Shown piece by piece: positions 57,391 to 64,000 of a stretch of DNA of 64,000 bases. Below the pieces are notes generated by a model. That model saw only the letters and a program-made list of their open reading frames with translations, had not been told where the DNA came from and did not search any database. The position numbers and the translations under genes were made by a program. The stretch is from contig NZ_BNBD01000006.1 in assembly GCF_014654785.1 (NCBI RefSeq), positions 124,001 to 188,000 of the forward strand, in the 5' to 3' direction. This DNA is from Streptomyces mashuensis (GTDB lineage Bacteria > Actinomycetota > Actinomycetes > Streptomycetales > Streptomycetaceae). Position 1 is the first letter of the stretch; each line of letters starts with the position of its first letter.

Positions 57391-57459
57391 CCCTTCTCTT
57401 CTCTCCTGTTCTCTCCTCTGTTCCGCCGTGCTCTGCCCGGACGGGCGTTCGCCGTCCGG
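57391..57459 (+). promoter_or_regulatory. Pyrimidine tract and hairpin in the first M4 protease 5' region
   Basis: 57391-57424 is almost purely C and T (runs of CTCTT and CTCTCC, with only two G), rare in this GC-balanced genome. It is followed by the hairpin CCGGACGG / CCGTCCGG at 57437-57459. The start codon is 50 bases further. If transcribed, this would be a structured, unusually C/U-rich leader. Confidence 0.5.
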
Positions 57460-57509
57460 TAGCCCACCGGCCACCCCACCGTGTCGTGGCCACCGCAGAA
57501 GGAGTCACC

Positions 57510-59795
57510 GTGAGACCCACCCCCCATCGACGCGCCGCCGCCACCGGCGCGCTCGTCGCCGTGACGGCGATGCTCGCCGTCGGCGTGCAGGCCGGCACCG
57601 CCTCCGCCCGGACCGACGACGCCGCCGCGCCCCGGCAGCTGATCGCCAAGTCCGACCCCGGCGCCCAGCCCGCGAAGCTGACGCCCTCGCAGCGGGCCGA
57701 GCTGATACGCCAGGCCAACGCCACCACCGCGGACACCGCGAAGGCGCTCGGCCTCGGGCCCAAGGAGAAGCTGGTCGTCCGCGACGTGAGCCGCGACCAG
57801 AACGGCGCCCTGCACACCCGCTACGAGCGCACGTACGAAGGGCTGCCGGTGCTCGGCGGCGACCTCGTGGTCGACCGTGCGGCCAAGGGCGGCAGCATCA
57901 AGAGCGTCGCCAAGTCGTCCAAGGCCCGGATGGCGGTGCCCACGACCACGCCCTCGCTGGCGCCCTCCGCCGTCGAGCGGGAGGCCGTGAAGGCGGCCAA
58001 GGCACTCGGCTCGAAGGACACCAAGGCCGCCCTGGCGCCCCGCAAGGTCGTCTGGGCCGCGAGCGGCACGCCGGTGCTCGCCTACGAGACCGTGGTCGGC
58101 GGCCTCCAGGACGACGGCACCCCGAACGAGCTGCACGTCATCACCGACGCGCGGACCGGCAAGAAGCTCTTCGAGTTCCAGGGCGTCAAGACCGGCACGG
58201 GCAACAGCCAGTACAGCGGCAAGGTCACCATCGGCACCTCGGGCTCGGCCGGCTCGTACCAGATGAACGACACCACACGCGGCGGCCACAAGACGTACAA
58301 CCTCAACGGCGGCTCCTCCGGCACCGGCACGCTGTTCACCGACGCCGACGACGTCTGGGGCAACGGCACCACCAGCGACAAGGCCACCGCCGGCGTGGAC
58401 GCCCACTACGGCGCGCAGCTGACCTGGGACTACTACAAGAACGTGCACGGCCGCACGGGCATCCGCGGCGACGGCCAGGGCGCCTACAGCCGCGTGCACT
58501 ACGGCAACGCCTACGTCAACGCCTTCTGGTCGGACTCCTGCTTCTGCATGACGTACGGCGACGGCCAGGGCAACGCCAAGCCGCTCACCTCCATCGACGT
58601 GGCCGCCCACGAGATGACGCACGGCGTCACCTCCGCCACCGCCAACCTCACCTACAGCGGCGAGTCCGGCGGCCTCAACGAGGCCACCTCCGACATGATG
58701 GCCGCCGCGGTCGAGTTCTGGGCCAACAACCCCAACGACCCGGGCGACTACCTCGTCGGCGAGAAGATCGACATCAACGGCAACGGCACGCCGCTGCGCT
58801 ACATGGACAAGCCCAGCAAGGACGGCCGGTCGAAGGACAGCTGGTACTCCGGCCTCGGCGGCATCGACGTGCACTACTCCTCGGGCCCGGCCAACCACTG
58901 GTTCTACCTCGCCTCCGAGGGCAGCGGACAGAAGGAGATCAACGGGGTCAAGTACGACTCCCCGACCTCCGACGGGCAGCCCGTGACCGGCATCGGCCGG
59001 GAGAACGCGGCGAAGATCTGGTTCAAGGCCCTCAGCCAGCGCATGACGTCGAACACCAACTACGCGGGCGCCCGTGACGCGACCCTGTGGGCGGCCGGCG
59101 AGCTGTTCGGCGTGGGCAGCGAGACGTACAACAACGTGGCCAACGCCTGGGCGGCCATCAACGTCGGCAGCCGGCTCTCGACCGGCGTCTCGGTCAGCAG
59201 CCCCGGCGACCAGACCTCGATCGTGAACACCGCCGTCTCCCTCCAGATCAAGGCCACCAGCTCCAGCGGCGGCGCGCTGACCTACGCGGCCACCGGCCTG
59301 CCCGCCGGCCTGTCGATCAACTCCTCGACCGGCCTCATCAGCGGCACCCCGACCACCACCGGCACCAGCAGCGTGACCGTGACGGTCAAGGACTCCGCCG
59401 GGAAGACCGGCACCGCCTCCTTCAAGTGGACCGTCTCCACCTCCGGCAGCGGCGGCGTCTTCGAGAACACCACCCCGGTGGCCATCCCCGACGCCGGTGA
59501 CGCGGTCACCTCGCCCATCACCGTGACCCGCAGCGGAAACGGTTCCTCGGCGCTCAAGGTGGACGTCAACATCACCCACACCTACCGCGGCGACCTCCAG
59601 ATCGACCTGGTGGCCCCGGACGGGAAGAGCTGGCGGCTGAAGGACGCGGACGCCTACGACTCGGACGCGGACGTCAAGGAGACGTACACCGTGGACGCCT
59701 CCGGCTCGGCGGCGCCCGGCACCTGGAAGCTGAAGGTGCAGGACGTCTACTCCGGTGACAGCGGCACCATCCAGAGCTGGAAGCTGACCTTCTGA
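57510..59795 (+). CDS. Secreted M4 (thermolysin-type) metalloprotease with Ig-like and P-domain
   Basis: 761 residues. The signal peptide ends near ASARTDDAA, followed by a pro-region with FTP/PepSY parts (LHTRYERTYEGLPVLGGDLVV). The M4 catalytic domain has HEMTH (His367-His371) in VAAHEMTHGVTSAT, GGLNEATSD as the third zinc ligand and DVHYSSGPANHWFYL with the catalytic His. A putative Ig (He_PIG) domain (about 560-640) and a C-terminal P/Homo B domain (FENTTPVAIPDAG to the end) may aid substrate or wall binding. GTG at 57510 has AGAAGGAG upstream. A paralog follows at 60031. Confidence 0.96.
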   Translation: MRPTPHRRAAATGALVAVTAMLAVGVQAGTASARTDDAAAPRQLIAKSDPGAQPAKLTPSQRAELIRQANATTADTAKALGLGPKEKLVVRDVSRDQNGALHTRYERTYEGLPVLGGDLVVDRAAKGGSIKSVAKSSKARMAVPTTTPSLAPSAVEREAVKAAKALGSKDTKAALAPRKVVWAASGTPVLAYETVVGGLQDDGTPNELHVITDARTGKKLFEFQGVKTGTGNSQYSGKVTIGTSGSAGSYQMNDTTRGGHKTYNLNGGSSGTGTLFTDADDVWGNGTTSDKATAGVDAHYGAQLTWDYYKNVHGRTGIRGDGQGAYSRVHYGNAYVNAFWSDSCFCMTYGDGQGNAKPLTSIDVAAHEMTHGVTSATANLTYSGESGGLNEATSDMMAAAVEFWANNPNDPGDYLVGEKIDINGNGTPLRYMDKPSKDGRSKDSWYSGLGGIDVHYSSGPANHWFYLASEGSGQKEINGVKYDSPTSDGQPVTGIGRENAAKIWFKALSQRMTSNTNYAGARDATLWAAGELFGVGSETYNNVANAWAAINVGSRLSTGVSVSSPGDQTSIVNTAVSLQIKATSSSGGALTYAATGLPAGLSINSSTGLISGTPTTTGTSSVTVTVKDSAGKTGTASFKWTVSTSGSGGVFENTTPVAIPDAGDAVTSPITVTRSGNGSSALKVDVNITHTYRGDLQIDLVAPDGKSWRLKDADAYDSDADVKETYTVDASGSAAPGTWKLKVQDVYSGDSGTIQSWKLTF

Positions 59796-59817
59796 CCTTC
59801 CGGCCCCTGAGAACGAC

Positions 59818-59853
59818 GGCGCCGCCCGGGACGTACGAGTCCCGGGCGGCGCC
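59818..59853 (+). terminator. Terminator after the first M4 protease
   Basis: GGCGCCGCCCGGGAC / GTCCCGGGCGGCGCC, a perfect 15-bp stem with a 6-base loop (GTACGA), 22 bases after the stop codon. There is no T run. It should end the upstream protease transcript. Confidence 0.88.
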
Positions 59854-59915
59854 TCCTGCATCACGGGGCGTCAGAATCACCTCACCGGCCCCGTCCGCCC
59901 CAGGAAAAAATTTAC

Positions 59916-59943
59916 CTGACAGCAACATGCCAAATCACAGAAT
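59916..59943 (+). promoter_or_regulatory. Promoter of the second M4 protease
   Basis: CTGACA, a 16-base spacer and CAGAAT. Five of six -35 bases and four of six -10 bases match consensus. It lies in the AT-richest stretch of the neighbourhood (59910-59960). The -10 is covered by the palindrome at 59934-59953. Confidence 0.5.
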
Positions 59944-59953
59944 TCACTGTGAT
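59934..59953. promoter_or_regulatory. Palindrome ATCACAG-N6-CTGTGAT overlapping the -10 of the second M4 protease
   Basis: A perfect 7+7 inverted repeat with a 6-base spacer AATTCA. It resembles an operator placed to block the promoter. It is the clearest regulatory palindrome near the two proteases. CTGTGAT/ATCACAG is close to the GTGTG-N-CACAC-type sites of CRP-like or GntR-type proteins, but this is only a resemblance. Confidence 0.6.
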
Positions 59954-60030
59954 GCGCACGCAAGTTCGAAGAGACTGTGCGGAGTTGGTCGCGATCTCCG
60001 GCACCAACATCCCCACTTCTAGGAGTTTGC

Positions 60031-61566
60031 GTGCGTCAGACCTCCCGCATCACGGGCATATCGACCGCAACCGTCGCCGCTGCCCTGCTCGCCACCGGCT
60101 TCAGCGCCGGCCCGGCGGCCGCCAAGGACGACCCGTGGACGTCGATCGGCCTCGGCAGCAAGGAGCAGCTCGTCGCCCGCGGCACCGTCACCGACCCCGA
60201 CGGCACCGTGCACGCCCGCTACGAGCGCACGTACGACGGCATCCCGGTCCTCGGCGGCGACCTGGTCGTGCACCGGGCCCCCGGCGGGAAGATCGAGGAG
60301 GTCACCAAGGCCACCGACGCCCAGATCAAGGTGCCCACCACGCGCCCCGGTCTCGCGGCCCCCTCCGCCGAGAAGACGGCCCTGGCCGCCGCCCGCGCCG
60401 CCGGCGCCAAGGACGCCTCCGCCGCGCGGGCGCCGCGCAAGGTGATCTGGGCCGCCTCCGGCAAGCCCGTCCTCGCCTACGAGACCGTGGTCGAGGGCCT
60501 CCAGCACGACGGCACCCCCAGCCGCCTGCACGTCATCACGGACGCGGGCAACGGCAAGAAGCTGCACCAGTTCGAGACCGTCGTCACCGGCACGGGCACC
60601 GGCCAGTACAACGGCAAGGTCAAGGTCGGCTCGGTGAAGTCCGGCAAGTCGTTCCTGCTGAAGGACAACGCCCGCGGCGGCCACCAGACGTACAACCTCC
60701 AGCACGGCGAGGAGGGCAAGGGCAAGGCGTTCACCGACGCCGACGACGTCTGGGGCAACGGCAAGCCGGACATGGCGCAGACCGCCGCCGTCGACGCCCA
60801 GTACGGCGCGGCCGTCACCTGGGACTACTACAAGGACACCTTCGGCCGGAAGGGCATCCGCAACGACGGCAAGGCCGCCTACTCGCGCGTCCACTTCGGC
60901 AAGGGCTACGTCAACGCCTTCTGGGACGACGAGTGCTTCTGCATGACCTACGGCGACGGCCAGGGCGACAAGAAGCCGCTCACCTCGCTGGACGTGGCGG
61001 CGCACGAGATGACGCACGGCGTCACCTCCGCCACCGCCAACCTCCAGTACAACGGTGAGTCGGGCGGCCTGAACGAGGCCACCTCGGACATCATGGCCAC
61101 CAACGTCGAGTTCTACGCCAAGAACGCCGCCGACCCGGGCGACTACCTCATCGGCGAGAAGATCGACATCAACGGCAACGGCACCGCCCTGCGCTACATG
61201 GACAAGCCCAGCAAGGACGGCGAGTCGCCCGACTTCTGGAACCCCAAGCTCGGCGAGCTGGACGTGCACTACTCCTCGGGCGTCGCCAACCACTTCTTCT
61301 ACCTGCTGTCCGAGGGCAGCGGCAAGAAGGTGATCAACGGCGTCAAGTACGACAGCCCGACCCAGGACGGCAAGGCCGTCAAGGGCATCGGCCGTGAGGC
61401 CGCCGCCAAGATCTGGTACAAGGCGCTCACCACGTACATGACCTCGACGACGGACTACAAGGGTGCCCGGGTGGCCACCCTGAAGGCCGCGCAGTCGCTG
61501 TACGGCAAGAACAGCACCCAGTACAAGGCCGTGGCCGCGGCCTGGACGGGCGTCAACGTCAAGTGA
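60031..61566 (+). CDS. Secreted M4 (thermolysin-type) metalloprotease, short paralog
   Basis: 511 residues. The signal peptide is VRQTSRITGISTATVAAALL. The pro-region and M4 catalytic domain resemble the upstream gene: HEMTH at 325-329, the zinc ligand in GGLNEATSD and the catalytic His in DVHYSSGVANHFFYL. The protein ends after the catalytic domain, with no Ig or P-domain, and its pro-region is about 45 residues shorter. GTG at 60031 with TAGGAG 5 bases upstream is chosen over the in-frame start at 59977. Confidence 0.95.
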   Translation: MRQTSRITGISTATVAAALLATGFSAGPAAAKDDPWTSIGLGSKEQLVARGTVTDPDGTVHARYERTYDGIPVLGGDLVVHRAPGGKIEEVTKATDAQIKVPTTRPGLAAPSAEKTALAAARAAGAKDASAARAPRKVIWAASGKPVLAYETVVEGLQHDGTPSRLHVITDAGNGKKLHQFETVVTGTGTGQYNGKVKVGSVKSGKSFLLKDNARGGHQTYNLQHGEEGKGKAFTDADDVWGNGKPDMAQTAAVDAQYGAAVTWDYYKDTFGRKGIRNDGKAAYSRVHFGKGYVNAFWDDECFCMTYGDGQGDKKPLTSLDVAAHEMTHGVTSATANLQYNGESGGLNEATSDIMATNVEFYAKNAADPGDYLIGEKIDINGNGTALRYMDKPSKDGESPDFWNPKLGELDVHYSSGVANHFFYLLSEGSGKKVINGVKYDSPTQDGKAVKGIGREAAAKIWYKALTTYMTSTTDYKGARVATLKAAQSLYGKNSTQYKAVAAAWTGVNVK

Positions 61567-61596
61567 CGCCGCCCGGCCGCTGACCGGCCGGTCCGG

Positions 61597-61628
61597 GGCG
61601 CCCGGGGACCGCAGGGTCCCCGGGCGCC
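61597..61628. terminator. Bidirectional terminator between the second M4 protease and glgP
   Basis: GGCGCCCGGGGACC / GGTCCCCGGGCGCC is a perfect 14-bp stem with a 4-base loop GCAG. It lies 30 bases after the protease and just after the glgP stop, so it can serve both convergent genes. Confidence 0.88.
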
Positions 61629-61636
61629 TTGTGCTG

Positions 61637-64000
61637 TCAGCGCATCAGCACGCCCGCCGCCTCGCCCGTGGCCTCCGACGGCACGGCCACCAGGCCCAGG
61701 TCCGCCGGGCCCGCCAGCAGCCGGTGGGACGGCAGGATGCGGACGGTGTAGCCGAACGGGCCGGTGCGGTCGAGGGTCAGCGGGCCCTCGTAGAGCCGCC
61801 GTCCGTCCAGGCCGGGGGTGCCGGTGGCCTTCAGCGGGAAGGCGACCGTACGGGTCAGCCGGTCCGCCTCGTCCACCCGGCCGGCCACCGCCTGCACCTC
61901 CACGTCCGCGGGGTCGAGGTCACCGAGCCGGACGGTGACGCGCAGCGACAGCGTGGCGCCCAGCTCCGCGGTGCCGCCCAGGGGGCCGTCGGAGACCGCC
62001 TCCACGTGGTCCACGGCCACGGCCGGCCAGGCCGCCCGGACCTTTGCCTTCCAGGCCGCGAGTTCACGGGCCGCCCGGGGCTCCAGGGCCCGGTGGGCCT
62101 CGGCGGCCGGCGCGTACAGCCGCTCCACGTACTCCCGCACCATGCGGCCCGCCAGCACCTTGGGCCCCAGGGTGGCGAGGGTGCGGCGCACCATCTCGAT
62201 CCAGCGTCCGGGCAGCCCGTCGGCGCCCCGGTCGTAGAAGCGCGGTGCCACGCGCTGGGCCAGCAGGTCGTAGAGGGCGGCCGACTCCAGGTCGTCGCGG
62301 CGGTCCTCGTCGGTGCCGCTGCCGTCGGCGGTGGGGATGTCCCAGCCGAAGTCGGGCTCGTACCACTCGTCCCACCAGCCGTCGCGGACGGAGAGGTTGA
62401 GACAGCCGTTGAGCGCGGCCTTCATGCCGGAGGTGCCGCACGCCTCGAGGGGCCGCAGGGGGTTGTTGAGCCAGACGTCGCAGCCGGGGTAGAGCTTCTG
62501 CGCCATCGCCATGCCGTAGTCGGGCAGGAAGACGATGCGGTGCCGGACGGCCGGGTCGTCGGCGAAGCGGACGAGCTCCTGGACGAGCCGCTTGCCGCTG
62601 TCGTCGGCCGGGTGGGCCTTGCCGGCCACCACGATCTGCACGGGGCGCTCGGGGTGCAGCAGCAGCTCGGTGAGGCGCTCGCGGTCGCGGAGCATCAGCG
62701 TGAGGCGCTTGTACGAGGGCACGCGGCGGGCGAAGCCGATGGTGAGGACGTCCGGGTCGAGCACGTCGTCGATCCAGCCGAGCTCGGCGGTGCCGGCGCC
62801 GCGCTCGCGCCAGGAGGCGTGCAGCCGGCGCCGCACCTCCTCCACGAGGTGGCCGCGGAGGGTGCCGCGCAGCTCCCAGATGTCGGCGTCGGAGATGTCG
62901 GAGACGGTGTCCCAGCGGGCGGAGCCGCCGACGGCGAGGGCGTCCTCGGCGCGGCCGGCGCCGATGTGCCGGGCGCCGAGCCGGAAGACCTCGGGGGCCA
63001 CCCAGGTGGGGGCGTGCACGCCGTTGGTGACGGAGGTGATGGGCACGTCCTCGGCGTCGAAGCCCGGCCAGAGCCCGGCGAACATCTCCCGGCTGACCCG
63101 GCCGTGCAGCAGCGAGACGCCGTTGGCGCGCTGGGCCAGGCGCAGGCCCATGACGGCCATGTTGAAGAGGTTGCCGTCGCCGCCGGGGTAGTCCTCCCGG
63201 CCGAGGGCGAGGACGCGCCCGGTGTCGAGGCGGGGCAGTTCGGCGTCCTCGCCGAAGTGGCGGGCGACCAGGTCGCGGTCGAAGCGGTCGATGCCGGCGG
63301 GGACGGGGGTGTGGGTGGTGAAGAGGGTGCCGGCGCGCACCCGCTCCAGCGCGGAGTCGAAGTCGGCGCCCTCGCCGATGAGCTCGTGGATGCGTTCGAG
63401 GCCGAGGAAGCCGGCGTGGCCCTCGTTGGTGTGGAAGACCTCGGGTTCGGGGTGGCCGCTGATCCGGCAGTAGGCGCGGACGGCGCGGACGCCGCCGATG
63501 CCCAGCAGCATCTCCTGGAGCAGCCGGTGCTCGCTGCCGCCGCCGTAGAGCCGGTCGGTGACGTCGCGCTCGCCGGGGCCGTTGTCCTCGACGTCGGAGT
63601 CGAGCAGCAGCAGCGGCACCCGGCCGACCCGGGCCTGCCAGACGTGTGCGGCGAGGGTGCGGCCGCCGGGCAGGGCGAGGGTGACGCGGGCGGGGGTGCC
63701 GTCGTGCTCGCGGAGCATGTCCAGCGGCAGCTCGTTGGGGTCGAGCAGGGGGTAGTGCTCCTGCTGCCAGCCCTCGCGGGAGAGGGACTGGCGGAAGTAG
63801 CCGTGCCGGTAGAGCAGCCCGACGCCGATGAGCGGCAGGCCGAGGTCGCTGGCGGACTTCAGGTGGTCGCCGGCGAGGATGCCCAGGCCGCCGCTGTACT
63901 GCGGGAGGGCGGCGGTGATGCCGAACTCGGGCGAGAAGTAGGCGATGGCGCGGGGCAGGCCGGGGGGCTGTTCCTGGTACCACCGGCGGCCGTTGAGGTA
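61637..64000 (-). CDS. glgP: Alpha-glucan (glycogen) phosphorylase, N-terminus cut by right edge
   Basis: 787 residues are visible from the C-terminal side. The frame stays open to 64000, so the start lies beyond the window. It phosphorolyses glycogen ends to glucose-1-phosphate. Seen are AIAYFSPEFGITAALPQYSGGLGILAGDHLKSA near the edge, SVTNGVHAPTWVAPE, and FADDPAVRHRIVFLPDYGMA. The PLP region has EACGTSGMKAALNGCLNLSV with the PLP lysine. Its length fits the archaeal/actinobacterial GT35 type (about 850-870). The ATG at 63718 is internal. In S. coelicolor, glgE-treS-pep2-glgB lie next to this gene, which is my inference for the sequence beyond the edge. Confidence 0.95.
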   Translation of the reverse strand, partial: YLNGRRWYQEQPPGLPRAIAYFSPEFGITAALPQYSGGLGILAGDHLKSASDLGLPLIGVGLLYRHGYFRQSLSREGWQQEHYPLLDPNELPLDMLREHDGTPARVTLALPGGRTLAAHVWQARVGRVPLLLLDSDVEDNGPGERDVTDRLYGGGSEHRLLQEMLLGIGGVRAVRAYCRISGHPEPEVFHTNEGHAGFLGLERIHELIGEGADFDSALERVRAGTLFTTHTPVPAGIDRFDRDLVARHFGEDAELPRLDTGRVLALGREDYPGGDGNLFNMAVMGLRLAQRANGVSLLHGRVSREMFAGLWPGFDAEDVPITSVTNGVHAPTWVAPEVFRLGARHIGAGRAEDALAVGGSARWDTVSDISDADIWELRGTLRGHLVEEVRRRLHASWRERGAGTAELGWIDDVLDPDVLTIGFARRVPSYKRLTLMLRDRERLTELLLHPERPVQIVVAGKAHPADDSGKRLVQELVRFADDPAVRHRIVFLPDYGMAMAQKLYPGCDVWLNNPLRPLEACGTSGMKAALNGCLNLSVRDGWWDEWYEPDFGWDIPTADGSGTDEDRRDDLESAALYDLLAQRVAPRFYDRGADGLPGRWIEMVRRTLATLGPKVLAGRMVREYVERLYAPAAEAHRALEPRAARELAAWKAKVRAAWPAVAVDHVEAVSDGPLGGTAELGATLSLRVTVRLGDLDPADVEVQAVAGRVDEADRLTRTVAFPLKATGTPGLDGRRLYEGPLTLDRTGPFGYTVRILPSHRLLAGPADLGLVAVPSEATGEAAGVLMR

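Overview
The window is about 72% GC DNA whose genes almost always end codons in G or C, start often with GTG, and sit in short operons. Gene content and order match the core chromosome of a Streptomyces species: ilvB with its leader peptide, gatCAB, ligA, mnmA, a peptide ABC transporter, gcvT-gcvH-glyA-sdaA, L,D-transpeptidases, glgX, secreted M4 proteases and glgP in a row. The species assignment is inferred from this order and from family knowledge. No prophage, insertion sequence, CRISPR array, rRNA or tRNA was recognised, so this is mostly housekeeping DNA with a few accessory genes.

Left part (1-20 kb). The N-terminal part of acetolactate synthase (ilvB) runs off the left edge. It is preceded by a leader peptide rich in branched-chain residues and a textbook attenuator. 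Upstream of it lies a membrane-bound PAS-GGDEF-EAL protein whose EAL domain has lost key residues. Then come a 2-hydroxyacid dehydrogenase, an aldo/keto reductase, a PQQ-dependent-type sugar dehydrogenase lipoprotein, a 58-residue conserved protein, an MMPL exporter with a palindromic operator candidate, and a secreted protein. The gatC-gatA-(small membrane protein)-gatB group supplies the tRNA amidotransferase. A second GGDEF-EAL protein with both active sites intact (RmdB type), NAD-dependent DNA ligase and a MetE-C-like protein follow.

Middle (20-38 kb). This stretch holds an SDR oxidoreductase, a low-complexity secreted protein, a Uma2 protein behind a very long hairpin, mnmA, a Tat-exported amidase and a cysteine desulfurase (mnmA and the desulfurase probably cooperate in tRNA 2-thiolation). 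A WYL-type regulator is divergent from a TIGR03086-type gene across a clean palindrome. A TRIC-type channel, an M1 aminopeptidase and a complete oligopeptide ABC transporter (dppC-A-B-D-F order) follow. Two short tandem-repeat arrays lie between the transporter and a pair of SseB-like genes.

Right part (38-64 kb). A tandem glycine riboswitch precedes gcvT-gcvH-glyA, with sdaA behind a hairpin. These genes channel glycine and serine into one-carbon units and pyruvate; gcvP is not in the window. A secreted trypsin-like protease is divergent from a small membrane-anchored protein that shares its pro-region motif. CutA, an EF-hand protein, a second amidase, an anti-sigma-type ATPase and an enoyl-CoA hydratase follow. 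Then come two tandem L,D-transpeptidase lipoproteins, glgX, a leaderless-looking pair of ABC exporter half-transporters, two tandem M4 metalloproteases and glgP running off the right edge.
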